In this document: positions 1-12,426 of the stretch, one piece after another | Numbering within the stretch: the first letter of the stretch is position 1 | How the letters are laid out: every line of letters starts with the position of its first letter | From: Vicia villosa | Taxonomy: Eukaryota; Streptophyta; Magnoliopsida; Fabales; Fabaceae | Assembly: GCF_029867415.1 (NCBI RefSeq) | Contig: NC_081180.1 | Coordinates: forward strand, 150,770,630-150,834,629 | DNA length: 64,000 nt | Reading direction: 5' to 3' | Notes under the pieces: model-generated | Seen by the model: only the letters and a program-made list of their open reading frames with translations | Database searches by the model: none | Told to the model about the DNA's origin: nothing | Made by a program: the position numbers and the translations under genes

Positions 1-968
1 ATAACATGAAAGATATTTTCTATCAAGAAAATAAAGGAACAAATGTTAAATACCGATCTGTCCATGAATAGTCGTTGGAATGGCTGGAATTGCAAAAATA
101 GTATAAACCAAAATTTCCACGATTAGGTTTGATGAACATGATTGAGAATGTGAAAGGATGATCGGTTATATATAGTAATGATAAAACCGTTTCGGAATGT
201 GGAAGGTGGAGGGCTTGGAAGGCAGAAGGGTTGGAAGAATAGAAGGTTGAGGCTGCTGAAACTTTTCTTATATGATAGATAAGAAATAATATAATACTAT
301 TATAATATATTAATACTAGAAGAAAGAGAAATTAAAAGGAATGGAAGAAGAGAGGTAACAATACTATGATAATTATTTTTCACCTTGATTAGAAAAAGAA
401 TTTTATTTTGATAGCGTCGAGGTAACATAAGGTGTTATGAAAATTGTGTCACTTTTCCCTCGAGTCACTAGCCGAGGCAAAAAATTAGAAAGTGCGCCAG
501 TTTTCCCCTCGATTAAGGTTTATCTGAGAGAAAGTCTCTGACTTTTCACATCTGATGAACTGTGAACCAAGATGATGTCCTCCATTTTCCCCTCGATTTG
601 GATTGTTAACCATGGAGATAGGGGATAGTAGACCACTTTTCAAATCGATTAGCATCACAACCGATATGAAACACATTGTTAAAATATAATTTTTTAAAAA
701 TGTTATATACTTTGTTATAAATTGTTTTTAGTAACATAACCTTAATTAAAAAGGAACAATAACGTGTACAAGTATAATTTTTATTTATGATTCATAGAAA
801 AATATTACAAAAGTAATGTATTATAAAAACTTTGATTTGTATATATGGTCGTTTTGTTCTTGTTTTTGAAAAGGAAAAATACTATATTTAAAAGAACGGG
901 TTGTAGAACCACTAGATTCAATAAGAACTTCATAGCAAGTGCATGATACTAAAAATTTAAAATAAAAA

Positions 969-973
<5 letters not shown>
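1..973. other. Non-genic AT-rich stretch
   Basis: No gene is supported here. From about 410 to 650 the text repeats short CCTCGA-type motifs (TTTTCCCCTCGATT occurs twice, with related copies), which suggests part of a dispersed repeat. A 63-codon open frame on the minus strand here has no recognisable domain and is treated as chance. The remainder is low-complexity AT-rich DNA. Confidence 0.5.

Positions 974-1051
<78 letters not shown>
974..1051. repeat. (AT)n microsatellite
   Basis: Uninterrupted alternating AT for about 78 bp. It creates spurious Ile-Tyr open frames on both strands. Confidence 0.97.
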
Positions 1052-1055
<4 letters not shown>

Positions 1056-1324
1056 AAAACTCTCTCCAGATAACATGTTGCATATACCTGCATAAGAAAA
1101 AAAGTATTCAGATTTATAAAAGATGAGAAAATTGACAAATAAATGGAATTTAAGACAAAAGACATTGTTAGAGTTACAGGAAAACGTTATCATGTGATCT
1201 ATGAAAAGAATCATATCCAACATTAGGTGAATCAAAACAACATAGTAGTGAATAAAGTGAGCCATAAGAGCATAATAGCCTTATGGAAATAAAAATTTCC
1301 ATAACTAAGCAAATGACCTACAAT

Positions 1325-3055
1325 TTCGGGTGGATGATCAAACCCACTTTGAAAAAATCCAATTTTCCGTCGACACTTTATTGATTTGTGATGATTCTTG
1401 GAGAAATATTTGGAGCATTAAGGTAATTCTTAGAGGTTTTGAGTTGGCTTCCGGGCTTCGAGACAACTTGTCCAAAAGTAGGCTTATGGGAATGAACTTG
1501 GAGGGGAATTTCATTCATGTGGAGGCTACTTTCCTTAATTGTAAGTTTAGTTCAACAACTTTCAATTCTCTAGGCATCCCCATTGGTGTGAATCCAAGAA
1601 GAAAGGAGGTATGGAAACCTATGGTCTCAAAGTTAAAACGTCGGATTTTGAGTTGGCATAATAAGCATTTATCTATTGGGTTTGGATGGTCCTTTTTAAT
1701 TCTATTTTTTCATTAAAGAGAAAATTATGCTTCAAAGAGTTTTTTTTTTGGAAGTGTGGAAGAGAGTAAGAAGATCAATTAGGTGAGTTAGAATAAAGTG
1801 TGTTTACCAAAATACAAAAGGGGGGTTTGGAGTCAAACATTGCAGAGTTTTCACTCTTGCGCTTCTTAGTAAATGGAAGTGGAGGATTCTAAATGAGGAT
1901 AATTCCTTTTGGACTAACATTCTTTTTTATAGGTATGGTGACATTAATAGGAGCATGCTCAATGGTTGTGCGACTAATGTCTCTAAGAGATATTCCATTT
2001 GGTGGCGCGACATTTGTTATGTTGGTGTGTCGGAGACTATTTCGGCGGAGAATTAGTTCAAGGCATCTATTGTGTTTAAACTTGGAAATGGTAATACTAT
2101 TAATTTTTTGCATGACCATTGGATTGGGGTAGCCCCTCTTCCCCTTCAATTTCCTTCTTTGTTTGTTTCTTCCTCGTCGGAGCATGTTAAAGTGGCAGAT
2201 TTGGGTTCTTGGTCAGGTGATGGATGGGTTTGGCAACCAGATTTCTTCTTGGTTGGTCCCCCTTCAACCGTTTGGCGCCTCCTTTGGATTTTCATTTGGT
2301 TTTTCATTCGGTCCAACCGTTTTTGGATCGGGTAGATTTATATGTGTGGTGGAGGCATAACGATAGTTATTCCATTAAGTCTTACTATGATTTCATTTGG
2401 TCGGTTGGTAATTCGAATGGTGAATTGGATCATACTCGTGGCAAGTTTTTAAGAGTCTTTGGAGGGAAAAAGTTCCAATTAAAATTGCTTTATTTGGTTG
2501 GATATTGACTCTAAATAGGTTTCTGACTAGAATGAATTTGGCTAGGCGAGGTATTTTGGTGGGTGTTCATAATTTGGTTTGCCCTATTTGGTTTTTGCTA
2601 GATGAAGATTTGGAGCATCTTTTTGGAGGTTGTCAAGTGGAATGATTTTTTTCGGTGGCTTCGTGTGGACCTTGTTGATTTTTTCTGGATCAATTACTGC
2701 TCGATTGCAAGCGTTGGAGGTATCTTGTTTATCTCTCTTTAATTGTGATTTAGGTTGGTTGTTTGAGTTAGCTTTTTGTTGGATGATTTGGAATTGTAGA
2801 AACTTGATTATTTTTTATGGGGGAATTTTGAGTAAATTTGATAGTTTGGGTATGCTTAAATTAATATCTTGGGATTGGTTCCTTTTAGGGAATAGGGTGG
2901 GTAACGACTCCTCTTGGTCGGATTGAAATTCCTTTCCGAGTCTTTATTTTGGTTAGTTTTTTTGTTGCCGTTTTTCATATTGGTTTCGTGTTGTATTGAT
3001 GGGTTGTGCTTCCCTTACGCCGCTTATTAATTCTTATTTTTCTTATAAAACAAAT
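1325..3055 (+). pseudogene. LINE (L1-like non-LTR retrotransposon) remnant: RT C-terminus and zf-RVT
   Basis: The 5-prime-truncated copy begins inside reverse transcriptase. Codons from 1330 give FSVDTLLICDDSWRNIW, corresponding to the F/YADD box, but the first catalytic Asp is Val. This is followed by the LINE signatures GFELASG, SRLMGMNL and GIPIGVNPRRKEVWKP. After a stop near 1716 and frame changes, other frames give LSKWKWRILNE, then FLHDHWIGVAPLPLQFPSLF (about 2090-2165), then the reverse-transcriptase zinc-binding region (about 2340-2640: WREKVPIKIALFGW-like and LEHLFGGC). The C-terminal region has CWMIWNCRNLIIFYGG (about 2775-2820). Several frameshifts and stops make it non-functional. 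The order RT, thumb, zf-RVT is what plant L1-type ORF2 shows. No 5-prime end, endonuclease or target duplication was located. Confidence 0.88.
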
Positions 3056-3665
3056 TGGAAAGGAAATGAATTTATACTTGGGTAGTTAGTTGTTGTCAAT
3101 GGTGGCGATGCAAAAGAGAGCATCCACTACAACGAAGAGTTTTTTGAAAATGAAGAATAAGATCTTGCATCCATTTTGTGTCGCCCATTTAAGAGAACAA
3201 ACCAAAGTAGAAAAAAAAAACACATACATTAAATTAAAATTAGATATATTGAACCTCAAACACGCTTGGTACATAAAGCGAAAAAACAATAGAGGGGAGC
3301 ACCATTGGTGATCGCGGTGATCAAAAACGATAGAGGGTGGTCAAAGATGATGGGTCAAAATGAAGAGCAATTTGATTAAAAGGGAAGGTTGAGATATGAT
3401 TAGCACAAAAATTTCATTTGTTTTTCTATTGGTAGCTGAAGTTGAAGGGAAAAAGGGGCAGCGACCATTAGGATTTTAGAGAGAAAGGAGAAGAGTCTTT
3501 TTTTTATTTTTTCTACTAACGAGGAATGAAATGAAACGATTAACCCTCTTTCTCTTGGTTCCTTATGGGTTAATTAAAAAAAATGTTTTGGGAAATAGTT
3601 TTTCTCTCAGATGCTAGCTCAACCGAGGGAATAGGTCATATATAAAAAAAACTCTAAAATGCAGT
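3056..3665. other. Intergenic, no gene recognised
   Basis: Overlapping short open frames on both strands near 3086-3311 have no recognisable motif. I see no further structure. Confidence 0.5.
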
Positions 3666-3679
3666 TATTGGAATTTAGA

Positions 3680-4530
3680 TGGGGGTTGATTTTATGCGTT
3701 ATGATTTTACTTTAAAATTTCTAAAAATCGCATTTGGTTCGGATGTGTTCGAATCATTTTTTTAATAAACCGTGCGGTTTGATTCGGTTTGCGGTTTGTA
3801 TTTTACAAACCAAACCAAACTGAACCAAACTGCATTATGTTACAACCCTCAAACTTCTCTTAACCTATATCCAACTTAAATTTAAATATATTATGCCTTA
3901 GCCTTACGATTACGAATGATTTTCTCTTCTCCACACTTAAAGTTTCAGTTTAAGTCTTCTCAAATCTCTCCTAGCGGTATTGCGCCTTCTTCTCATCTTC
4001 TTTTCCAAGTACACGTCCCCTCTTCTTTTCTAGTCTTTCATCTCTTAAGCTCTTTCTTTTTCATCTTATTATTTTAATTATATTGTTCTTTCTTCCAATT
4101 ATATTTTTAATGTTCCTCTTCTTATCTAATCTCTCCTGTCTTCTGCTCTTTCTTTTTCATCTTCTCTAATCTTTCATCTCCTCTTTTTTCTATTTCATTA
4201 TAATGTTTTTGATATTGTTTTATGATACTATTTTATGTTTTTTATTTCACTTTTTTCTAATCTTATTTTTGTATATTAAATGTAAAGTTGTTATCTAAAT
4301 ATGATAGATTTTTTTGTTATTTGATAACGCATAAATGACTGAATACAAAGTTATGTTGTCATATGTGTATGTATGACTAAATAATTTTTTGTAAAAAAAT
4401 CGAACCAACCCAAACTGCATTGGTTTGATTTGGTTTTATTTCTAAAAGCAACCCGAACCGCACAATTTTTTTCTTGCAGTTCGGATATTTTTTACGTTAA
4501 AATCGCCCAAATCATACCGCGAATACCCTT
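3680..4530. mobile_element. Non-autonomous hAT-like element (AACCGAACC-type subterminal repeats)
   Basis: The two ends form an imperfect inverted repeat. The left side (3690-3830) has GCGGTTTGATTCGGTTTG and runs of AACCAAACC. The right side (4395-4530) has CGAACCAACCCAAACTGCAT, CAACCCGAACCGCAC and ends near GCGAATACCCTTAAAA. Reversed, that end reads like the legume hAT terminus (GGGTATTCGCGGTATGATTT), similar to ATGCGTTATGATTTTA at the left. The interior is AT- and CT-rich with no coding. Exact ends and target duplication were not fixed. Confidence 0.5.
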
Positions 4531-6639
4531 AAAAATATGTGTCTGACATCCATGTAAGTAATGTTTGGCATTGACACTTTTGTGATTGACTTCACAACGA
4601 AAATATTTATTGTGGTTAAATGTCATTTTCATCTTCTTCACCATCAAATGTATGAATAAAATTAAAATTCTATATGCTACCTAAGTTAATGAAATCCAAC
4701 TCAGAAAAAAATAAATCATTTATTCCACGTGCGCTGCCACATAAGCAGGCGTTAGTGGCATTTGACGTTAGAGATTAATTCTTCAGACGAAAATTTTTGA
4801 AGGGATGATTTCTTGAAGGAAAACTTTGGAGGGACTAAAATGAAATTTAGAATATTTAGAGGGACCAAAAACTTATTTAACCCTAAACTAAATACACATG
4901 ACAAAAAGTTATTAATCCAAGATTTCAATAAGCAAAACATATATTTTATCATCAAAATTAATAATTATTAACAGAATAATGATATTCTTACACCAAAACA
5001 TACATTTTACCGTATTTACTGTTCACCAATATGATAAATAGTGTTTTATTATAAAAATATTTTATTTTATTTTACTTAAAAAATATAACTTTTCTTTTTT
5101 TATTTTTTTACTTTTTTTTTGAAGATTAAGGATGACCGATATAAAATTGTGTGATTAATCAATTTCTTCACTTTTTTAACAAATATTTACATCTATTAAT
5201 CAACTTTGTTTTACTACTAAAAAACATTTTTAATATCTAAGCGTTTATTAATCAAATAATGAACAATATTAACCAATATTTTACGCATCATTAGTCGACT
5301 TTGTCCATGTAGTACTATTGATGCATATAAAATTTTATTATTAACCAAATAATAAAAAATATTAATCAACATTTTATATATCATTAATAAACTTTGGTCA
5401 TGCGTTATTCACGCTCATGTCAATGTTAACCGTTATTGTTCAAATAATTATTCTCATCACTATTCATGTTAGGAAAATACTTATTAGTAAGAAAAATTGA
5501 AAACAAGAAAAACAAGAATAAATCTCAATCATTATTTATCACAACCACTTCATGATTCATATTAAAAAGGAAATTTGATGTATAATAAATTAAAAATTAT
5601 TCACTAAATTAATCACACATATACATTCTTGTATTTCTTGTTCAAATTCGTTCGTACTAAATATCATTACTTTTATGTTATTGATCATTCATTATGGGAC
5701 GGATGGAGTAATAATTATTATTTAATGGATCTAATGCTTATTACGTAGTTTAATCAAAAATTACATGGACACTATTTCTCCGACAGGAACATATAATTGG
5801 ATGATTAATGACCACACTTTCCTTTTCAAAAAAACAGTCTAATCGTTTCTACAAAGTTTCACCCTATGGACCACACTTTGTTCACATTACACATTTCTTG
5901 CAATGGCAAAAAAATGTTCCATCACATGACCACGAAAACTCCAAGTGACCAATTTCACAAGTAATCTCGAAAGTATATTCTTCTTGTTTACATGCTACGT
6001 CGTTTTACCATTTAATTATCATCATTTTTCCCTATTTGTCACATTCACGTTCTCAAGAGAATAAAGACCAGCTCCATTTCTTACTTCATTGAGCTCATTA
6101 TGCATAAAATGAAAATAAATAAAAAAGTTTAATACCGAAAATATATAAAAAAATGACGTGTGAGAATCTTATGATTGATTAAATAGTTGGAACAAGTGTT
6201 TTTCATTTTCAGATTTGGAATTATTTGAATGATATAATAGTTGAAGAAATGAGGAGAAGGGACCCTCCCAATGGATCATCATCTGCCAAATATACTCTTA
6301 TAATTATTATCATTTATTTAGATGATACAAATTGTGACAAAAATTGATTTTGTCTTTATATATGATATTATTGCTGCGACTTGTTTCCATCACTCTTAAA
6401 TAAATCAAAGAGGGGGGAAAATTATAGAATATAAATTCTATTTTAGATAAGCTAGATGGATTACAACACGGACTCGTAATAATTAGTTCCTAAGTAGACC
6501 CAGATCTTCTATGACCCACTACACGTATTATCCTAAATTTGTTGATATTTATTTGATATTATATATAAATAATTAAAAAGAGATCTATCGAGAATGTAAT
6601 GTAAAATAATTTTATATTGACAACCCCAGTAAATTTGTT
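4531..6639. other. AT-rich intergenic DNA with one dispersed-repeat piece
   Basis: No gene is supported over about 2.1 kb. Around 4725-4890 the text (GAGGGACTAAAATGAAATTT, GAGGGACCAAAAACTTATTT) matches a style of dispersed repeat common in legumes. The remainder is very AT-rich, with many ATTAATCAA-like words near 5150-5400 but no clear repeat unit. Confidence 0.45.
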
Positions 6640-6873
6640 GGGAACTCTAGAGATGTTGTGTGGAGTTGTAAAGCTCTTATTTGGAGGTGGTCTTTTATCG
6701 GGAAAATTATGCGTACCAATTGTAATTTCTTTGAGTTTAGCAATAACCCATTGTTTTACTTAAGCTAGATTATAATAGGTGTGTAATTTTCTATGATGGG
6801 GGAGTTTTTGTACTGTTTGTTTTTTGCTTCTTGAGTTAATATAATGGTTTCTTGCTTAAAAAAAAAAAATATT
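6640..6873 (+). mobile_element. 5-prime-truncated LINE tail with poly(A)
   Basis: A short coding-like stretch (RDVVWSCKALIWRW, then a stop) resembles the end of a LINE zf-RVT/C-terminal region. It is followed by a TG-rich 3-prime UTR (TTTTTGCTTCTTGAGTTAAT) and a 12-base A tract at about 6861-6872. Truncated 5-prime end plus poly(A) is the usual form of a LINE insertion. No target duplication was verified. Confidence 0.5.
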
Positions 6874-7259
6874 TACAATTGTGTATGAATTTTTTCAATA
6901 GTTATTATCACTTTACAATATATAATGATTATCTAATGAGCATTATGTGTTATGTAAAATTAGATATTTCAAATATTTAGGTATAGAATGTGTTTATATT
7001 AGTCCTCTGAGTGGTTCCAAAGAGATACGTGTAAATTTGAAAATAGTATAATAATATTAATTATAAATTAAAAAAACTGACTCAACATTAAAAAGTGAAA
7101 AAAATTATTTTAAAATAATTTTTTGGTTAAAATTACACTACTTAGGAAGTGTTCTAAGAGGTTTTAAGCCTATGCATCATGGGAAGGTGAATGCGGAGGG
7201 TAAACTCATCTTAAAATTTTTCGTTAGCCTTAGATCTTACTATAACAAATATCTAATTT
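6874..7259. other. Intergenic, no gene recognised
   Basis: AT-rich sequence. Nothing coding or structured was seen. Confidence 0.5.
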
Positions 7260-7695
7260 AGGAAAGGAAATGGACATCTTATCACATCTAAAAGTGGAGT
7301 GACATGTTCTCAAATAGATTTTTTTTTTTTTTAAAGTTAGATAGAAAGATTTGCTTAAGTTGTAAAGTTATTTTAGGAGAGAGTTTGACTATACAATATA
7401 TAATATTTTGACTATGGATGTAAAAATCAAGGGGGAAGAAAAAAAAGTCCCATAGAAACGTCACAGATCAAGTGGTGGCATTTGAAGAATCAAGAGGTTT
7501 TGCACCTATGGGTAAAAAATCGTGGTGGTGAAATGAAAGATTTCAAAGTAAAGTTTTTGACGAATTATAAGAATGGTCCAGGTGTAAAAAGAAAAGTATA
7601 AAAAAATCAAGAATGAGGTCAAGAAGGCGGTGAGTGAAGCAAGAGTCCAAGCTTTTAACGAATTATACCGATCTTTAGGAATCAATGAAGGAGAA

Positions 7696-7696
<1 letters not shown>

Positions 7697-7777
<81 letters not shown>
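7697..7777. repeat. (AT)n microsatellite
   Basis: About 80 bp of alternating TA directly abutting the left end of the MITE. Confidence 0.96.
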
Positions 7778-8160
<383 letters not shown>

Positions 8161-8560
8161 AAAAGAAGAGAAAGAAAAACAAGAGATTTGGATAAAAAAC
8201 ATCTTAAAGACAGAGAAGGCAAAATTTTAGTTTAGGAAAAAGATATAAATGATAGTGGAAAACATACTTCTACAATTTATTCAATGAAAGATATAAAGTT
8301 TGGGAGATCATATCATCACTCAAGTTATACAGTTTAGATATTTTGGGTCCGTAATACAAAATGGTGGAAAAATAAAAGGGGATGAAATCTATCGAATTCA
8401 TACTAGGTGGCTAAAATGGAGGAGGGTTTCAAAGATTTTATTTGACGCAAATGTACCGCTTAAGCTAAAGAAAAATTTTTATCTGACTGCAGTAAAATTT
8501 GCGATATTTTATGATATTAAATGTTGGAAGTTGACTCATGTAAACAACTCTAGATAATAG

Positions 8561-9190
8561 AATAAAATTTAATTGTTGTTGTCGTAAAATTACGCTATTT
8601 TGAATCGGATAGAGAATGTAAAATGAAACATCTATAAAAGGGTCTTGCATTTCATGATTGGTATAATTAAATTGTAGAAATTCCAGCTACTAACCTGAAT
8701 TATTTAATTTATTTTGTTTTTATATTAGAGCTGTCCATATTGAGCGGGGCACACAAAATAAAATAAATGGTTCAGGTAATTATCAGTTGGATCTTAATTT
8801 AAGATAAAATTTTGGAGTGTGATATAGTTATACGCCTATGGCTGCTGCTCAAAAATAAATAAAACAAACAGATAGAGCCAAACGTCTACTTTGTTAAATT
8901 GTGCAAAGTTCATAAATGCGTCACTGAGAAAGATTTTGCATGCAAAAAGATTGTCTCGCAAAAGTGCTTGAACAAGATTGCTAAAAACGTGACTTTGGGA
9001 TGATTTGCAAGTAAATGCACCTACCTTGATACAATGAATTCTAAAAATTTTAAAATATAGTAATTAGTTGTTCTAGACAAATAAAAAGTTATTCAGATGT
9101 GATCAATATATTAATTAAAATTTAATTATTTTTAAATTATTTAATATCATTATTTTTAAAATATCAATTAATGCAAATTAATGTAGATAA
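8561..9190. other. Intergenic AT-rich, no gene recognised
   Basis: Nothing beyond AT-rich DNA is supported. Confidence 0.5.
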
Positions 9191-9191
9191 T

Positions 9192-9353
9192 TAACCCGAG
9201 AGGGTTGGCCTAGTGGGAGGGTGCTTGGGTCTCAAGGGTTTGTTCCCTTTGAGGTTTTGAGTTCGAAGGAGTCTAGGACCAACTTTCGGAGGTTACGTAA
9301 TGCTCTCGGATGAATTAGTCGATACAGAAGGAAAGAGACCACTCTATAAAAAA
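9192..9353 (+). mobile_element. SINE-like element with tRNA-type A and B boxes
   Basis: TGGCCTAGTGG at 9206-9216 fits the RNA polymerase III A box (TRGCNNAGYGG). GAGTTCGAAGG at about 9259-9269 fits a weak B box (GGTTCGANNCC). The unit ends in CTCTATAAAAAAAATAAAAA. This is the architecture of tRNA-derived plant SINEs. The B box departs from consensus, so an active promoter is unlikely. Tail copies occur again at 9369-9404 and 9563-9609. Confidence 0.6.
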
Positions 9354-9668
9354 AATAAAAATTAATGCTTAGTCGGTACGGAAGGAAAGAGACCACTCTA
9401 TAAAAAAAATAAAAATTAATGCAGATAATTGAATAAATATTATTTTAAAAGGAAAAAACATCCAATAACTAGAAACCACGAGTCGGAGATCTGAAAAAAA
9501 AAACAAATAAATAATCTATTGACTCCACTTAACCAGAGAAACATAACACCTCAGTCTATATGCTATCGGGTGAATTAGTCGGTACGGAAGGAAATAGACC
9601 ACTCTATAAAAAAAAATTAATGCAGATAATTGAATAAATATTATTTTATAAAAAACATATATTTAGCA

Positions 9669-9763
<95 letters not shown>

Positions 9764-9860
9764 AAAGAAAAAAAACATCCAATAACTAGAAACCACGAGT
9801 TGGAGATCTGAAAAAAATAAATAAAGAATCTATTGACTCCACTTAACCAGATAAACATTA
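9354..9860. repeat. Direct duplication of SINE tail plus flank, two copies
   Basis: Copy 1 (about 9369-9560) and copy 2 (about 9563-9860) share, in order, AGTCGGTACGGAAGGAAA, the ACTCTATAAAAAAAAT tail, TGCAGATAATTGAATAAATA, ACATCCAATAACTAGAAACC and TATTGACTCCACTTAACCAG. Copy 2 carries an extra insertion containing an (AT)n array. Confidence 0.88.
9674..9761. repeat. (AT)n microsatellite inside duplicated unit
   Basis: About 88 bp of alternating AT. It is present only in the second copy of the surrounding duplication. Confidence 0.97.
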
Positions 9861-9879
9861 CACCTCAGTCTACAATATA

Positions 9880-11075
9880 CAAGAAAAACAAGAAAAATAC
9901 TTTGCTTAAACAGACTTTGTCTAGTAGCCTATCCTACAATAACAATAACTAGGAGAAGACAACATCTTTGGAAGGTTCACAACTCTTCTAACCCTGAACC
10001 ACCCTTTAGATCACCCTAATTGATCGGCAATCCACCCCATTTCTCAACCTAGAGAAATGCTCAATGCCTAAACTCCTAAAAAAGTCACAAATAGAATCAA
10101 AACTCCAAATTCAAGTATCTTCTTTACCCGAAAAAAACAACTCATCTGAAAGAACTAACTAAGATCCTACAAGCTCCTCCTCCTAGACTAACAAACTAAG
10201 CCTCCACCTAAAATTCCAAACTTAAACATTCTCCACCAAAGAACTCATCCCACTCACGACCTTATACTTCTGCATAGAGATAAGGAACAACCCCCAAGAG
10301 ACACACTTCGATTCGTTCCTATCCTCTCATCATTGAATAACCAAGTGTGTAAACTATACTCAACCACCTTGTTAAAAGAAAAGGCAAATCAATCAGTCAG
10401 TTAACCAAGCTTACAATCCTTGAGAGAAAATATACGCACTAAGGAGAAACCCTCATCAGACCTCAATTCCCCGAAACCCCCTCTCTTAAAAACCTACCAC
10501 TTAGGAATCATATCTAGCCACAATGATATCCCCTGCGTGAAAAAGGATGATCCACCAGGAGCCTCTAGTGTCACTTGATCAAAAAGGACATATAAACTTG
10601 TTTTGAATTCTTCACCCCTAAATCACACATCTTTATAACTTAACACAAATTCTCCCACTTTGCCCAACCTACATTAACCCCACCTTTGAAATCCAAACCC
10701 CTAATGGAAGCACTTTTGGAAGCCAATTATCTTCTTCCACTCTGACACTAGCATCTTCATAAAAGAGAGAAAGAAAATTGAGATTGAGTCATGACCAAAT
10801 TCAGAAAGACCAATCTATTGTCAACACTAACTATCTTATTCCTCCAAGAAGTCAACCCGTTACTAATCAACTTAACTAGAGACTCCTAGGTCTCATCTCT
10901 CCTCAGAATCTTACCTACTAGAAGCCCTAAATATTTAAAAAGAATTGATCCCCCTTTACTGTATATATAATTCTCAGTAAACTCTAAAAAATATCCATCA
11001 ACATTAACACCATGGATATAACTCTAAGAAAAATTCATCTTAAGACCTAACATCATTTATTCAAAGGATGATCTA
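9880..11075 (-). pseudogene. LINE remnant, antisense: RT C-terminus to zf-RVT
   Basis: Read on the minus strand from about 11060 downward, fragments give LKMNFS, HGVNVDGYFLEF, ILFKYLGLLVG (the SxPFKYLGLPVG motif of plant LINEs), LVKLISNGLTSWRNKIVSV (TRRLNSWxNKxIS) and RLVFLNLV. Further downstream (toward 10200) are FFGGECLS and RWRLSLLV-EEELVG, resembling the WRWRRxLFxWEEEL stretch before the zinc-binding domain. Stops are frequent (for example after MNFS and after LRRDET), so it is dead. It is opposite in strand to the LINE at 1.3 kb and of a different subfamily. The 3-prime end probably lies near 9880, beside the duplicated repeat. Confidence 0.72.
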
Positions 11076-11165
11076 ATATGAATCTGATCCAGATATCAAA
11101 CATTTGTTAGATGAAATTAGTTATTGAAAGTATATACTTTTAAATACATCAGGATTTCAATATTA

Positions 11166-11500
11166 GGAAAATTCTAGTTCTACATTAGATCGAAATAGAG
11201 TATTGAAAGAGTTTATATAGAGTGACATCCTTCATCTTATAAGTCGATTTTGTTAGAATGAGTTAGGGCAAATTTTAATATAGTATTAGAGTTTATTGAT
11301 AAGACCATGGATCGCTCACCGTTTATATTCATGCACCAAGCTCAAAAAAGAGTGTTGGTTGTGTGGAGGTATAATGAAAAAATTCTAATTAAGTCCTATA
11401 TTTCTTAAAGATAGAGCATTGAAAGAGTCAATATAGAGTGACACTCTTCAACTTATAAATCGATTTTATAAAGATGAGTTAGATCAAATTCTAATATATA
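11166..11500 (+). mobile_element. Candidate TRIM (miniature LTR retrotransposon)
   Basis: Two direct copies of a roughly 120-bp unit (about 11166-11282 and 11375-11498) share AAATTCTA, ATAGAG then ATTGAAAGAGT, ATATAGAGTGACA, TATAA-TCGATTTT and ATGAGTTAG. Between them lie about 90 bp that open with TAGTATTAGAGTTTATTG, two mismatches from the TGGTATCAGAG methionine-tRNA primer site, and close near GTGTGGAGGT, a possible short polypurine tract. Short terminal repeats, primer site, tiny non-coding interior and purine tract define a TRIM. Both copies are diverged, so this is an old insertion. Confidence 0.55.
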
Positions 11501-12129
11501 AATATCTTATTTTTAATTAAGGATAGACTTATTTTTTTCAGAGCCGTTTATTGAGCAAACATATTATATGGTGTTCTTGTGGAGCCAAAGCATTAAAGAT
11601 TAAACTTCTTCTCTAATAGCTAGCTAAATTAAAAGAGAAGAAATTGCAAAGATACGGATAGATCCATTGGCTGCCATATATTTTAATTATGGTGTTATGT
11701 TAGATTTTAAATAAATACTTAATTAAATTAATATGAATGCTGATTAGATAACTTAAACCAGAATCGGATTACTGCCAATGAGGTTCTCGTTGCTTGACTT
11801 CTTGGAGACAAGAGCCTTTTCTAACTAGATGCAACGAAAAGATGATTACTAAACGTCATCAAAGAATTAATAAATAGATTTAATTTTCAAATTCTTAAAT
11901 TATATAAATACTATTCTTTCTCTCTCATAATATTTAACACACTCAAATATTTTATAGTAAATATTAAAAAAGTGATAAAATAAAGAATGATGAATTTAAC
12001 AAAATAGCCGTATTATCTATTCGTCCATTTTTCATTATCGTGAATATAAAATAAAAATAATAATTTGAGGATAATACACTACATTAATTGGAAGATACAA
12101 TTGTTTTTTTTTTAAATAAAAAAAATGGG
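11501..12129. other. Intergenic AT-rich, no gene recognised
   Basis: No coding, RNA or repeat structure is supported. Confidence 0.5.
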
Positions 12130-12285
12130 ATTAATAGTTATGCACTGTCATAGTAAAAAATTTTACACTGTCATTTCATCACAACCATTCATGATTATTA
12201 TTTTATATATAATTAAAATAAAAGTCAAACATAACTTAAAATCTGACAGTTACAATTTACTGACGGTGTAAAACTATTTTATTGT
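12130..12285. mobile_element. Small MITE, CACTGTCA-type ends (copy 1)
   Basis: The left part has TGCACTGTCATAGTAAAA and TTTTACACTGTCATTTCATC. The right part has TGACGGTGTAAAACTATTTT, an inverse match to the left. The core ATATAATTAAAATAAAAGTC is shared with the copy at 63625-63785. About 155 bp, non-coding. Confidence 0.7.
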
Positions 12286-12363
12286 ATTTTTTTCAAAAAA
12301 ATATATTTATAACAAATTATATTGATAATGTGACTTTAGTTTTTATATTCATAATTTTTTTAA

Positions 12364-12367
<4 letters not shown>

Positions 12368-12423
<56 letters not shown>
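12368..12423. repeat. (AT)n microsatellite
   Basis: About 56 bp of alternating AT. Confidence 0.96.

Positions 12424-12426
<3 letters not shown>

Noticed and set aside
821..1265. Open frames with long Ile-Tyr runs on both strands
   Set aside because: Products of the (AT)n array. The same applies to frames at 7506-7826, 7984-8235, 9673-9858 and 12282-12548.
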